From NCBI GenBank assembly GCA_050013075.1, contig JBEKFZ010000119.1:1-11555 (forward strand): a stretch of DNA of 11,555 nt, read 5' to 3'. The notes below the pieces were generated by a model. That model was given only the letters and a program-made list of their open reading frames with translations. It ran no database searches and had not been told where the DNA came from. Each line of letters starts with the position of its first letter. Position 1 is the stretch's first letter. This document shows, piece after piece, positions 1 to 7,988 of the stretch. Position numbers and translations under genes: made by a program. Origin of the DNA: JBEKIK01 sp050013075 (GTDB taxonomy: Bacteria; Planctomycetota; Planctomycetia; Pirellulales; Thermoguttaceae).

Positions 1-153
1 GAGCGTCGGCGGTTCATCCGGAGGCGTTTGCATCGAGATGGGAGCCGCCGTGGAATCGGCTGCCTTTGCCGCATTGGACGGCGAGACTGTCGCCACGATG
101 ATGCCTAGCGCCGCGATGGTGCTCAATGTCGCAATGATGCGAGAATGATACAT
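1..153 (-). CDS. N-terminal fragment of an exported protein of unknown function
   Basis: This is the first 51 codons of a gene that continues past the left edge. The start is an ATG at 153 preceded by a GAAAGGAAA ribosome binding site, nearly the same as that of the rhamnosidase gene upstream. The N-terminus has a basic residue at position 5, a hydrophobic stretch of about residues 6-22 and small residues around SNAAKA (25-31), so it reads as a signal peptide. After it comes a Ser/Thr/Pro/Ala-rich stretch (about residues 33-50), like a flexible linker before a mature domain that is not visible. It starts 86 bp behind the rhamnosidase stop on the same strand and may be co-transcribed with it. 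The product cannot be named from this fragment. Confidence 0.65.
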   Translation of the reverse strand, partial: MYHSRIIATLSTIAALGIIVATVSPSNAAKAADSTAAPISMQTPPDEPPTL

Positions 154-239
154 GGAATATTTCCTTTCGTTTAGATTTATAGAAAATACTCCCGGAGCAA
201 GCTCCAAGGCTAAACTATGTTTATGACATTCAATAACCT

Positions 240-2942
240 TTATTTTGCCAGCGGGCCGGATAAATTATATGTGCCGGAACCGACGTTCCAAACGGTTCGT
301 TTGTCTTCCGTGCGGAGGAAAGCGACCCCGGGCGAGTCCTTTGCCGGTTTGTCTTGCTCGCGCACTTGGGCGGCATCGGCAATGGGCAGATAAACCGTCG
401 CCGTGGTGTTCGCCGGTATTGTAAGGTTGAGGCTGAATTGTCCATCGGCGACTTTCCACTCGCTTACGATCTTGCCGCGAATGGAATTATATTCTCCGCG
501 AGCGGACGTAAGATCGCCCACGACGTTTGGCTTGATGATGAAATGCTTGAAGCCGGGCGCGGCGAGATCGGGATTGATGCCGGCCAGCGCCTTGTAGAAC
601 CAGGCCACGACGTCGCCGTACATGATGTGGTTTTGCGAAGCGCCGCCGTCCCAGCCTTCCCACAAGGTGGTCGCTCCTTGTTCGATCCAGTAGCCCCAGC
701 CCGGCTTGGTTTTCTGGGCCACGATGCGGTATGCCACGTCGGCGCGGCCGTTTTCCAGCAGGGTGTTGAGCAGATACTTCGCGCCGAGGATGCCGGTGTC
801 AATGTGCCAGTCTTGCTTCTCGACGGCGACGACAAGGTTGTCCAATACCCTGGCCTTGTTCTCCGGCTCGACGAGCCCTTGACAAAGGGCGCAACTCAGC
901 GCGGTCTGCCCGCCGTTGTCGTAAAGGCCCGTTTCGGGCTGGTAGAACTTAGCATTGAAGGCCTTTTTGATGCTCGCGGCCAAATTGTTGTATGCCCGGG
1001 CGTCGTCGGTTTTTTGCAGCAATCCGGCGGCGAGGGAGATGACCCTTGCGTCTACGTAATAGTAAGCCGTGTCGGTAATTCCCGCTTCGGTTTTTGTTTT
1101 CCAGGGCGACCAATCGTTCAGTCCGATGCTCACGATGCCGTTTTTTGCGCGGCTGGTCAGATAATCCACGTATCGTTTCATTCCATCGTAGTGCGCGCGG
1201 AGCATTTCCGTGTCGCCGTAATATAGGTATTGGTAATAGGGGATCAGCAACAGTGCGTTGTCCCAGGCCGGGCCGTTGCCCCAGGCATAACCCCAGCCGC
1301 TGCTGGGTACGATGCCGGGGAGCCTGCCGTCGGGTTGTTGCTCGTCGCCTAGATCGTTGATCCATTTCGTGTAAAAGGCGGGAGGAAAGTAGTTGAACAT
1401 GGCTTGCTCGGCAGCCAGATGGGCGTCGCCGGTCCAGCCGTTCTTCTCGCGATGCGGGCAGTCGGTGGGAATGCCCTCAAGATTGCTGAGATATGACCAG
1501 CGGGCGTTGGTCCAGATGCGGTTCAACATGGGATTGGAGCACTCAAAAAGACCTGCCACGGGCACGTCGGTATGGAAAAAGATCGCGGTCAGTGCGTCTT
1601 TCTCCGGCCGGCCCGGAAAACCGGTTACCTCGACATAGCGGAACCCGTCGTAGGCAAACCGCGAGTGCCAGGTTTCCACGCCTTCGCCTTTCAGAATGTA
1701 AGTGTCGGTCTGGAAAATCTGGTCCGGGCCGAATTGATGGACGAAAACGGCGATGTTTTTCTGGTCCACATTTCCATCCTTAGCCAGTAGTTCGGCGTAT
1801 TTCATGGAGACCTTTGTGCCGGCCGGGCCGCTCGCGCGGAGCCGGGCGTTTCCGGCCATGTTCTGCCCGAAGTCGAAGACATAGACGCCAGGTTTTGGCT
1901 CGCTGATTTTAACCGGCTTGAGTTCGCGGTCGACCCGGATCGGCGGCATCATCTGCGCAGCTAAAATTCCCTTGGGCGGCTCCACCAGCAAGGCGGAGGA
2001 CCATTGCGAATCGTCGAACCCGGGCCGGTCCCAGCCGGGTTGTTCCAGGCGGGCGTCGTAGATCTCGCCGCTATAAATGGTGTTGTAAACGATGGGGCTT
2101 TCGGCGGATTTCCACGATTCATCGCCGGCGATTGTGACGCGGCTGCCGTTGTCGAGTTCCGCCTCGATCTGGCACAGCAACTTTGGCGCGGAACGCCACG
2201 GCGCCTGGTCGAAGTTCCACGCAGCCTTGTTCTGCACGTTGTACCAACCGTTGCCGAGGATCACGCCGATCGCGTTGGGGCCGGAACTGAGCATATCTGT
2301 CACGTCATAAGTAACGTAAAGCACGCGCCGGTCGTAGCGCGTGTAACCGGGATCGAGAATGTGGTCGCCGACTCGCTTTCCGTTCAGATAAAGTTCGTAG
2401 TAACCCAGTCCGCTAATGTATGCCCGGGCTCGTTTTACCCGGTTGTCGATCTTGAACTCGCGGCGCAAAAGCGGGGCCGGCTTCGCGGCGACGTCCGTGG
2501 TGCGGGCGATCCACTTGGCTATCCAATCATCGGATTTTAGCAGGCCCATTTCCCAGCGGGCGATCGGGCTTTCCGCCATTTTGCCGTCCCGGTCCCAGAT
2601 GCGGACTTTCCAGAAACATTGCTGTCGCGACGCAAGCGGCTTGCCGTTGTAGTAAATCTGTACGGTTTCGTCCGAGGATACCTTGCCGCTGTCCCACAAA
2701 TCGCCCTCGTTGGCGTGGATTTTATCTTCGGCGCCGGCCACGAGCACTTGATAGGCCGCCTGCTTTTGGGCACGCTGGTCGGACTCTATGATCCAACTCA
2801 ATCGCGGCCGAGTTGCATCTATGCCGAGCGGATTTTCCAGGTATTCGCAACGTAAATTGGCGACAACAGTCGCCGCCATGGCCGCATTCGACATAACGGC
2901 AAACGCCGCAGCAATTAGGCAAGATAAAAATCTAATTTTCAT
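240..2942 (-). CDS. Secreted alpha-L-rhamnosidase, glycoside hydrolase family 78
   Basis: A full-length 900-residue GH78 enzyme that hydrolyses terminal alpha-L-rhamnose from plant or microbial polysaccharides and glycosides with inversion. Residues 1-24 are a signal peptide (cleavage near SNAAMA|A), so it acts outside the cytoplasm. Domain order by resemblance to known GH78 proteins: fibronectin-like N-terminal domain (about 25-135), Bac_rhamnosid_N beta-sandwich (about 160-320), concanavalin-like domain (about 335-455), (alpha/alpha)6 catalytic barrel (about 460-790) and C-terminal beta domain (about 795-900). The catalytic motif DCPHREKNGWTGD gives D494, E499 and D506, and E762 in TLWEGW, with H772 in QNHIMYG. 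The spacing of D494, E499 and D506 equals that of Bacillus RhaB D567, E572, D579, and E762 corresponds to its E841, so it should be active. The ATG at 2942 has an AAAGGAAA site. The hydrolase gene lies 239 bp upstream on the same strand. Confidence 0.96.
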   Translation of the reverse strand: MKIRFLSCLIAAAFAVMSNAAMAATVVANLRCEYLENPLGIDATRPRLSWIIESDQRAQKQAAYQVLVAGAEDKIHANEGDLWDSGKVSSDETVQIYYNGKPLASRQQCFWKVRIWDRDGKMAESPIARWEMGLLKSDDWIAKWIARTTDVAAKPAPLLRREFKIDNRVKRARAYISGLGYYELYLNGKRVGDHILDPGYTRYDRRVLYVTYDVTDMLSSGPNAIGVILGNGWYNVQNKAAWNFDQAPWRSAPKLLCQIEAELDNGSRVTIAGDESWKSAESPIVYNTIYSGEIYDARLEQPGWDRPGFDDSQWSSALLVEPPKGILAAQMMPPIRVDRELKPVKISEPKPGVYVFDFGQNMAGNARLRASGPAGTKVSMKYAELLAKDGNVDQKNIAVFVHQFGPDQIFQTDTYILKGEGVETWHSRFAYDGFRYVEVTGFPGRPEKDALTAIFFHTDVPVAGLFECSNPMLNRIWTNARWSYLSNLEGIPTDCPHREKNGWTGDAHLAAEQAMFNYFPPAFYTKWINDLGDEQQPDGRLPGIVPSSGWGYAWGNGPAWDNALLLIPYYQYLYYGDTEMLRAHYDGMKRYVDYLTSRAKNGIVSIGLNDWSPWKTKTEAGITDTAYYYVDARVISLAAGLLQKTDDARAYNNLAASIKKAFNAKFYQPETGLYDNGGQTALSCALCQGLVEPENKARVLDNLVVAVEKQDWHIDTGILGAKYLLNTLLENGRADVAYRIVAQKTKPGWGYWIEQGATTLWEGWDGGASQNHIMYGDVVAWFYKALAGINPDLAAPGFKHFIIKPNVVGDLTSARGEYNSIRGKIVSEWKVADGQFSLNLTIPANTTATVYLPIADAAQVREQDKPAKDSPGVAFLRTEDKRTVWNVGSGTYNLSGPLAK

Positions 2943-2995
2943 TTCGTTTTCCTTTCGAGAAGAAGATAAGGTGACAAAAGATTGAATTTAGGGCC

Positions 2996-3120
2996 TATCC
3001 CCAAAGTCATCCTGAGCGTAGCGAAGGATCTCGGTTGCAGCCCCATATTATCAATTTTTGCCATTGTATTCCTTCTAGATTCTTCGCTTTGCTCAGAATG
3101 ACGAATATTGTTTTGGGATA
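2996..3120. repeat. MITE-like inverted-repeat element of the GTCATCCTGAGCG type
   Basis: The element fills most of the 239 bp gap between the hydrolase and rhamnosidase genes. The 26-nt left arm at 3006-3031 (starting GTCATCCTGAGCG) pairs with the right arm at 3077-3102 (ending GCTCAGAATGAC) at 22 of 26 positions. Outside these, TATCCCCAAA at 2996-3005 pairs with TTTTGGGATA at 3111-3120 at 9 of 10 positions, with 8 unpaired bases (3103-3110) on the right side only. The middle 45 bp are not symmetric. I recognise the arm as a palindromic repeat common in many bacterial genomes, often mistranslated as HSEQSEES...RSFATLRMT peptides, and that peptide is present here on the minus strand. No clear target-site duplication is visible. 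A transcript would fold into a long hairpin after the hydrolase gene. Confidence 0.85.
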
Positions 3121-3181
3121 AGCTCTTAATATGGAAAATGATATTCGATATTTCCTGGAAAAACAAACTGCAAACTCTTTA

Positions 3182-4867
3182 TTACTTTGTCAAATAAAAG
3201 CTTCGTTCCACAGGATCGGCAGTTTTCAGCTTAGGATCCGTCGATCGGCCGTACTGCCAGGCAACAACGGTCACCTTAATGGGAAATCGGCTGCGGGGCG
3301 GAACCGGGGTGAACTTCAACGTATCGCCTTCCAATACGGCTGGTCCGGCCAGTACGTAGTAATAAACCTTTTCGCCGGAATCGGAAGTCGCGCCTAGTTC
3401 GACCGACTTCGTACCCAGCGGCTGATCGGGAATTTCCGGGAAGGTGATGTGTTGATCCCGGCCGACGGTGTTTCGCGCGGGGACAATCATTTGCGCCTGC
3501 TGCACCGCGGGTTTGTACTCATTATCGCCGGGATGAGTGGCCGCAAACACAAGTTCGAAGGACCTTTTGCCGTCGCCCATGCCGGTCTTGTCGAAACGCA
3601 GGGCGAACGTATCGGGGCCCAGCTTTTCAAACGGCCCGCAGATCCGGTTGATAGTGATCGGCCCGCCGCCGGAAGAATGTCCAATGGGCGAATCGGCGCT
3701 TAGTCTCGACCAATTTGCCGGGCGCGGACTGCCGTTGGGAACGGTGTCGTAAAACGTGCCTGCGAGCTTGAACGTCACCCCGTCTTTCTCCGGCAAAAAC
3801 TTGAGATTGACCTGGAGGTGATTGTTTTTTTGCGGAACAACCTGGCCTTCTTGTACATAACCGATCAATTGCGGCTTCAATCCTCGATAAGCGGCTTGAT
3901 ACGCCTCGGTGGCCTTGACCAACTCCTCGTCGAAGAACCAGAATGCCTGCTTGGGATCGCCCGTGTATTGCCCGACCGGAGCGGCAGGGGCGGTCGGCTG
4001 CTCATTAAGTCGCCACTTATCGGCAAGCCAGCCGGTTTTAGTGGGATCGATCGGCTTGAGCTTTACAGGTCCGTCTGCCTGCATTTTATCCGGCATGCGA
4101 TACTGAACGGCCTTCCTTATGTACAGTGTCAGATATTCCACTTTTTTATCAGTGGCCGCAAAATGTCCCTCGGCCGGACATGCCAACATGCTCAGCGGCA
4201 TGTGCGGGTGCTGCTGACGTTCTTTCAGGCCCTCGGCGGACCAGGTATTGGCCGACTCGTATTCGCCCATCGTTTCCAAGGCGGGAATGAAGTCGATCGT
4301 CCGATCACCCCAGATATCGGGTGAGAAGGTCGGGTTGCGAACATAAGGCCATTGACCGCTGACGGAAATCGCCGCCAGCGCCCGATCCGGATTCCAGGCC
4401 GCGAAATAATACGGCCAGCTTGCCGCCGCCGAATGTCCGATGCCGATCACCGGTACGTATTTCAATTCCTCATAGCCCGATTCCTTTGCCAAATCTTCCA
4501 TCATGCCGCTAAAGGTATCTCCTGCACCTTGATTGAATCGGAACAGATGATCGAACGGCGGATCGCACCAGATTTCCGCGAAATCCAGCTCGCCAAGCGC
4601 CTTGCGGAACTTGGGATTTTCGAGGATGGAGATTTCCTCCATGTTGTGTTGGGCCAGGATCACGCCGCGGATTTTTTGGCAGTTGGGTGGAATCCACAAA
4701 AACGCCCGCGAAGGGCCGGCTTTATCTATACCGCCCTTGACTGCAATCGACCATTGCCACTCGGCCGACTGCGAACGCCCGCTTAACATAGACATGCACA
4801 CCGTGGCGATAATGAGGCGGATAAACCGCGAGTGAATCGATGGTTGTTTGTTGTGCATCGCTGCCAT
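3182..4867 (-). CDS. Secreted alpha/beta-hydrolase-like protein, putative esterase, with C-terminal beta domains
   Basis: A 561-residue exported protein with a basic N-terminus and hydrophobic stretch at about 17-30 (cleavage near SQSA). Residues about 40-255 read as an alpha/beta-hydrolase: strand-like GVILAQHN at 68-75 and a nucleophile elbow GIGHSAAAS with S146, followed by a strand ending ISVSGQWPY. H235 in CPAEGHFAATD is the likely catalytic histidine; the acid is not clear to me. Residues about 330-470 look like a beta-rich domain and about 470-560 like an Ig-type domain (ITFPEIPDQPLGTKSVELG). I do not recognise a named esterase family. Its position before the GH78 gene suggests removal of ester groups from a rhamnose-rich glycan, which is inference. 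AGGAG lies only 3 nt before the ATG at 4867 and 12 nt before the in-frame ATG at 4858, so either may be the start. Confidence 0.8.
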   Translation of the reverse strand: MAAMHNKQPSIHSRFIRLIIATVCMSMLSGRSQSAEWQWSIAVKGGIDKAGPSRAFLWIPPNCQKIRGVILAQHNMEEISILENPKFRKALGELDFAEIWCDPPFDHLFRFNQGAGDTFSGMMEDLAKESGYEELKYVPVIGIGHSAAASWPYYFAAWNPDRALAAISVSGQWPYVRNPTFSPDIWGDRTIDFIPALETMGEYESANTWSAEGLKERQQHPHMPLSMLACPAEGHFAATDKKVEYLTLYIRKAVQYRMPDKMQADGPVKLKPIDPTKTGWLADKWRLNEQPTAPAAPVGQYTGDPKQAFWFFDEELVKATEAYQAAYRGLKPQLIGYVQEGQVVPQKNNHLQVNLKFLPEKDGVTFKLAGTFYDTVPNGSPRPANWSRLSADSPIGHSSGGGPITINRICGPFEKLGPDTFALRFDKTGMGDGKRSFELVFAATHPGDNEYKPAVQQAQMIVPARNTVGRDQHITFPEIPDQPLGTKSVELGATSDSGEKVYYYVLAGPAVLEGDTLKFTPVPPRSRFPIKVTVVAWQYGRSTDPKLKTADPVERSFYLTK

Positions 4868-5150
4868 AGTCTCCTGAGGATGGATTGCTTAGGCGGACTT
4901 TATCTAATAGAAATCAATAGCCTTCCGGTAAAGACCAAGAAAGAATTCATTATCCGCGTCGGTCAACTGACTACTCATACTGAAAGACTCAGTTTTATGT
5001 TCCTTTGTATGTAAAAAGTTACAATTATGCGATCAATGAAATAATTGATGTGTTTTACACACCCGACAAAACCGCCTGCTATGTACGACCTACCTAAACT
5101 TCTCGCGCCACAGCCCTCTCCCGACCACTGCGCGGTTCCCGGAGAAAAGA
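4868..5150. other. Intergenic region between ilvD and the putative esterase gene
   Basis: A 283 bp AT-richer stretch holding the 3' end of the ilvD transcript and the leader of the hydrolase gene, both read on the minus strand. The only structure I see is a short AT-rich palindrome, ATCAAT-6 nt-ATTGAT at 5032-5049, which could be a weak terminator behind ilvD because a T-run lies beyond it on the minus strand. The gap makes co-transcription of ilvD with the carbohydrate genes unlikely. Short open frames here show no start signal or recognisable protein. Confidence 0.4.
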
Positions 5151-6986
5151 TTATTGCTTCCACTTCAAAATTCCGCCGGTGTCGGCGCTGGTGGCCATCG
5201 AGGCGTATTTGGCCAGGCAACCCTTTAAGTATCGAGGAGGGCGGGGCTTCCAATTTTTCGCTCGCTTCGATAACTCGATCTCGCTTAAACGCACGTTCAG
5301 GGTGTGTTTGGGAATGTCAATTTCGATGATGTCGCCCGGCTGAAGCAGTCCGATCGGTCCGCCGGCGGCGGCCTCGGGACTGACGTGGCCGATGCAGGCC
5401 CCGGCAGTGCCTCCGGAAAAGCGCCCGTCGGTTATCAGTGCGACCTTATCGTCAAAACCCATGCCTTTGATGGCCGTGGTGGGGGCCAGCATCTCTTGCA
5501 TGCCCGGTCCGCCGCGAGGGCCTTCGTAGCGGATCACCACCACGTCGCCGGCCTTAACTTTGCCGTTGATGATTCCTTCGTAAGCCTCGGTTTCGGCCTC
5601 AAAAATAACCGCCGGGCCGGCGAATTTGAGCATATCGGGTTTGACGCCGGCCGCCTTCACGACCGCGCCTTTCGGCGCAAGGTTGCCATAGAGAATTATC
5701 AACCCGCCCTCGCGGCTGTAGGCCTTTTCGACTTCGCGGATGCAATCATAAGGGTCAAAGCCCAAATCGTCTTTGGAAAGATCGCGTATGGATCGGGCGG
5801 TCCGCTTTACGCTCATGCCTTCGCTGGTCCGGCGGCCGCCCGCGCGGACCGCGGCCAATTCCAGTGTCTCCTCGCGTACCGTATCGGCACGGATGTCGAA
5901 CTCGGCGATGTTTTCGCCCAGCGTTTTGCCGGTCACGGTGGGCCGATCTAATTTGAGCAAACCAGGGCATCCGCGGTTGATGCTGCCCAGAATGGTATGG
6001 ATGCCGCCGGCATTGTGGCAGTCTTCCAAGTGATAATTGCTGCTTGGGGCGATTTTGCAGATGTTCGGCGTGCGGCGGCTGAGTTGGTTGATCCGCTCGA
6101 TGTCGTATTCCACGCCGGCTTCACGGGCGATGGCCAGGACGTGGAGCACGGTATTGGTGCTTCCGCCCATGGCCATGTCCAGGATCATGGCGTTGTCGAA
6201 CGACTCGGTGGTGCAAATTTCCCGGGGCAGCAGGCCGTGTCCCTCGCCTTGTTTGTCGTACTCAAAGACCATTTCGACGATCCGCCGGGCGGCATGTTGG
6301 TAGAGTTTTTTGCGTTCTTCGCTGGTTGCCAGAAGCGTGCCGTTCATGGGCAAGGCCATGCCCAGGGCCTCGCACAGGCAGTTCATGCTGTTGGCCGTGA
6401 ACATTCCCGAGCAAGAGCCGCAGGTGGGACAACTGACTCTTTCCAGTTCGAGCAACTCTTGGGCCGTGAGTTTGCCGTCCTTTTTGGCCGCGGCGGCAAC
6501 GAAGACGTCGATCAGATCGACCTTCTTTCCGTCCGGCGTTGTGCCGGCTTCCATTGGGCCGCCGCTTACGAAAATGGCGGGAATGTTCACGCGCATCACG
6601 CCCATCAACATGCCGGGAATGATTTTGTCGCAATTGGGAATGCAAATCACGCCGTCGAAACAATGGGCCGAAAGCATCGTCTCCACCGAGTCGGCAATAA
6701 GTTCGCGGCTGGGCAGCGAGAACTTCATTCCTTCGTGGCCCATGGCGATGCCGTCGTCCACGCCGATGGTGTTGAATATAAACGGCACTCCGCCGGCTTC
6801 GCGCACGCATTGTTTTATATACTCGCCGACTTTATCGAGATGAACGTGCCCGGGAATGATGTCCACGTGGCTGTTGCAAACGGCGATAAACGGCTTGCGA
6901 AAATCCTCGTCTTTCACGCCGGTGGCGCGGAGCAGGCTGCGATGCGGGGCCCGGCAGTCGCCCAGCTTGATTGCGTCAGATCGCAT
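5151..6986 (-). CDS. ilvD: Dihydroxy-acid dehydratase
   Basis: IlvD removes water from 2,3-dihydroxy-isovalerate and 2,3-dihydroxy-3-methylvalerate, the third step of the common valine/isoleucine pathway, in the cytoplasm with an Fe-S cluster and Mg. The 611-residue protein carries both family signatures: CDKIIPGMLMG at 119-129 and ALITDGRFSGGTA at 516-528. By alignment with E. coli IlvD, D78, D120 and the carboxylated K121 bind Mg, C119 and C192 (CPTCGSCSGM) bind the cluster, E498 is a Mg ligand and S524 the catalytic base. C37 is also present, giving the three-cysteine set of [2Fe-2S] members. The C-terminus matches normal family ends, so the gene is complete. An AAAGGA site lies 9-10 nt before the ATG at 6986. 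Related sugar-acid dehydratases exist, but the N-terminal MRSDAIK...RAPHRSLLRATG region favours a true IlvD. No other branched-chain gene is in the window. Confidence 0.96.
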   Translation of the reverse strand: MRSDAIKLGDCRAPHRSLLRATGVKDEDFRKPFIAVCNSHVDIIPGHVHLDKVGEYIKQCVREAGGVPFIFNTIGVDDGIAMGHEGMKFSLPSRELIADSVETMLSAHCFDGVICIPNCDKIIPGMLMGVMRVNIPAIFVSGGPMEAGTTPDGKKVDLIDVFVAAAAKKDGKLTAQELLELERVSCPTCGSCSGMFTANSMNCLCEALGMALPMNGTLLATSEERKKLYQHAARRIVEMVFEYDKQGEGHGLLPREICTTESFDNAMILDMAMGGSTNTVLHVLAIAREAGVEYDIERINQLSRRTPNICKIAPSSNYHLEDCHNAGGIHTILGSINRGCPGLLKLDRPTVTGKTLGENIAEFDIRADTVREETLELAAVRAGGRRTSEGMSVKRTARSIRDLSKDDLGFDPYDCIREVEKAYSREGGLIILYGNLAPKGAVVKAAGVKPDMLKFAGPAVIFEAETEAYEGIINGKVKAGDVVVIRYEGPRGGPGMQEMLAPTTAIKGMGFDDKVALITDGRFSGGTAGACIGHVSPEAAAGGPIGLLQPGDIIEIDIPKHTLNVRLSEIELSKRAKNWKPRPPRYLKGCLAKYASMATSADTGGILKWKQ

Positions 6987-7164
6987 GGTCTAGCGTCCTT
7001 TCAAGTGTTTTTTGCGTTGAAATTGGACTTTTACAAAATGGAAAGTTACAATTAACAAGCCGATTTACCTGGAATACCTTTTATTGTAGATATTATTTCT
7101 CGATAAGTGTAGTAGTCCCCCTCGATTTCTGCCCGTAATGGGCAGCTTTTACACGAGGCAACCG
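6987..7164. promoter_or_regulatory. Divergent promoter region between ilvD and the glycosyltransferase gene
   Basis: The two flanking genes point away from each other, so this AT-rich gap must hold both promoters. On the plus strand TACAAT at 7047-7052 resembles a -10 box, with a poor -35 match TTGGAC 18 nt upstream at 7023-7028. On the minus strand TTGTTA, 17 nt, TGTAAA overlaps the same segment and is also weak. Promoter rules for planctomycetes are poorly known, so these boxes are only candidates; the location follows from gene orientation. Confidence 0.3.
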
Positions 7165-7977
7165 ATGAGCACGCGACACGACGTCCAGCCCAGTCCTTTG
7201 CAAAAATCCCAAGGACAACAGTTTTCCATCCTCGGTGTAAGAATTCTCAACGTGACAAAACAACGGGCCGTTGAGTTATTGGAAAATCTCATCCGCAATC
7301 GCGACGATAGGGCCAGAAGCGTATTCTTCGTCAATGCCCATACCTTGAATCTTGCCGCAAGCGACCCGCATTATCGAGCAATTCTCAACTCGGGCGATCT
7401 CGTATTCGGCGACGGAACCGGCGTGCGCTGGGCGGCCAAATTGCAGGGGATCCGCCTTTTAGACAACCTCCAAGGCACCGATTTCACGCCTTTGCTCCTG
7501 CAATCGACCGCCGATCGAGGATATTCCTATTTTATGCTGGGCGGCAATGAGCAAACGATCAAACCGGCTGCCGAGTACGCCCAAAAAACGTTTCCCGGCT
7601 GGATCCTTTCCGGATTTCATCATGGATATCTAAAGACAATGGAGATGTCATTGTCGGTGATCGAAACAATAAATGCGGCCAGGCCCGACCTGCTGCTGGT
7701 AGGCATGGGCAATCCGATCCAGGAGCGGTGGATTTGCCAATTTCAATCGCGGATTGAAGTGCCGGTATGCATAGGCATTGGCGGACTGTTCGACTTTTGG
7801 GCCGGCAATGTCAACCGCGCACCGCAATGGCTCCGCGGCCTCGGGCATGAGTGGATCTGGCGGCTTTATCAGCAGCCCCGCGACAAAATGCGTCGATATC
7901 TGGTAGGCAATCCGCTATTCCTGGCCCGTATCATTCGAGAACACTTATCCAAGCCTAAAACCTGCAAGTTTGAATGA
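7165..7977 (+). CDS. WecG/TagA/CpsF family glycosyltransferase (GT26)
   Basis: A GT26 enzyme transfers a sugar, typically N-acetylmannosamine(uronic acid) or a relative, to a lipid-linked intermediate at the inner face of the membrane during cell-surface polysaccharide assembly. Numbered from the chosen ATG at 7165 (270 residues), the family core runs from about 20 to 225: FFVNAHTLN with N57, GDGTGVRWAAKLQG with the likely catalytic D83, LGG and then GMGNPIQERW with Q186. The C-terminal tail, rich in Arg and aromatics (WIWRLYQQPRDKMRRYLVGNP), matches the appendage that tethers TagA-type enzymes to membranes. I chose 7165 because GAGG lies 6 nt upstream; an in-frame ATG at 7138 adds nine residues but has no such site. 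No other exopolysaccharide gene adjoins it, so the donor and acceptor are unknown. Confidence 0.92.
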   Translation: MSTRHDVQPSPLQKSQGQQFSILGVRILNVTKQRAVELLENLIRNRDDRARSVFFVNAHTLNLAASDPHYRAILNSGDLVFGDGTGVRWAAKLQGIRLLDNLQGTDFTPLLLQSTADRGYSYFMLGGNEQTIKPAAEYAQKTFPGWILSGFHHGYLKTMEMSLSVIETINAARPDLLLVGMGNPIQERWICQFQSRIEVPVCIGIGGLFDFWAGNVNRAPQWLRGLGHEWIWRLYQQPRDKMRRYLVGNPLFLARIIREHLSKPKTCKFE

Positions 7978-7988
7978 CGAGCCATTTT

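Noticed and set aside
194..205. GGAGC-AA-GCTCC palindrome between the rhamnosidase gene and the left-edge gene
   Set aside because: The stem can form only about four pairs with a usable loop and has no T-run, so it does not support a terminator or operator call.
354..1226. 290-residue plus-strand frame opposite the rhamnosidase
   Set aside because: It lies wholly antisense to the conserved GH78 catalytic region and has no family features of its own.
2939..3166. 75-residue minus-strand frame containing HSEQSEES and FATLRMT
   Set aside because: It is the translation of the inverted-repeat element, a known kind of false gene, and it overlaps the rhamnosidase start.
5151..6986. ilvD as a rhamnonate-type sugar-acid dehydratase serving the rhamnosidase locus
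   Set aside because: Length, both signatures and the N-terminal region fit true dihydroxy-acid dehydratases, and the 283 bp gap argues against an operon with the carbohydrate genes.
5015..7054. 13-nt direct repeat AAAGTTACAATTA at 5015-5027 and 7042-7054 flanking ilvD, as if marking an inserted segment
   Set aside because: About one such match is expected by chance in 11.5 kb, and these are AT-rich intergenic sites; ilvD shows no sign of transfer.
5997..7055. 352-residue plus-strand frame opposite ilvD
   Set aside because: Its sequence is low in recognisable motifs, rich in His/Ala/Gly and matches the complement of well-conserved ilvD codons; it is a shadow frame produced by codon bias.
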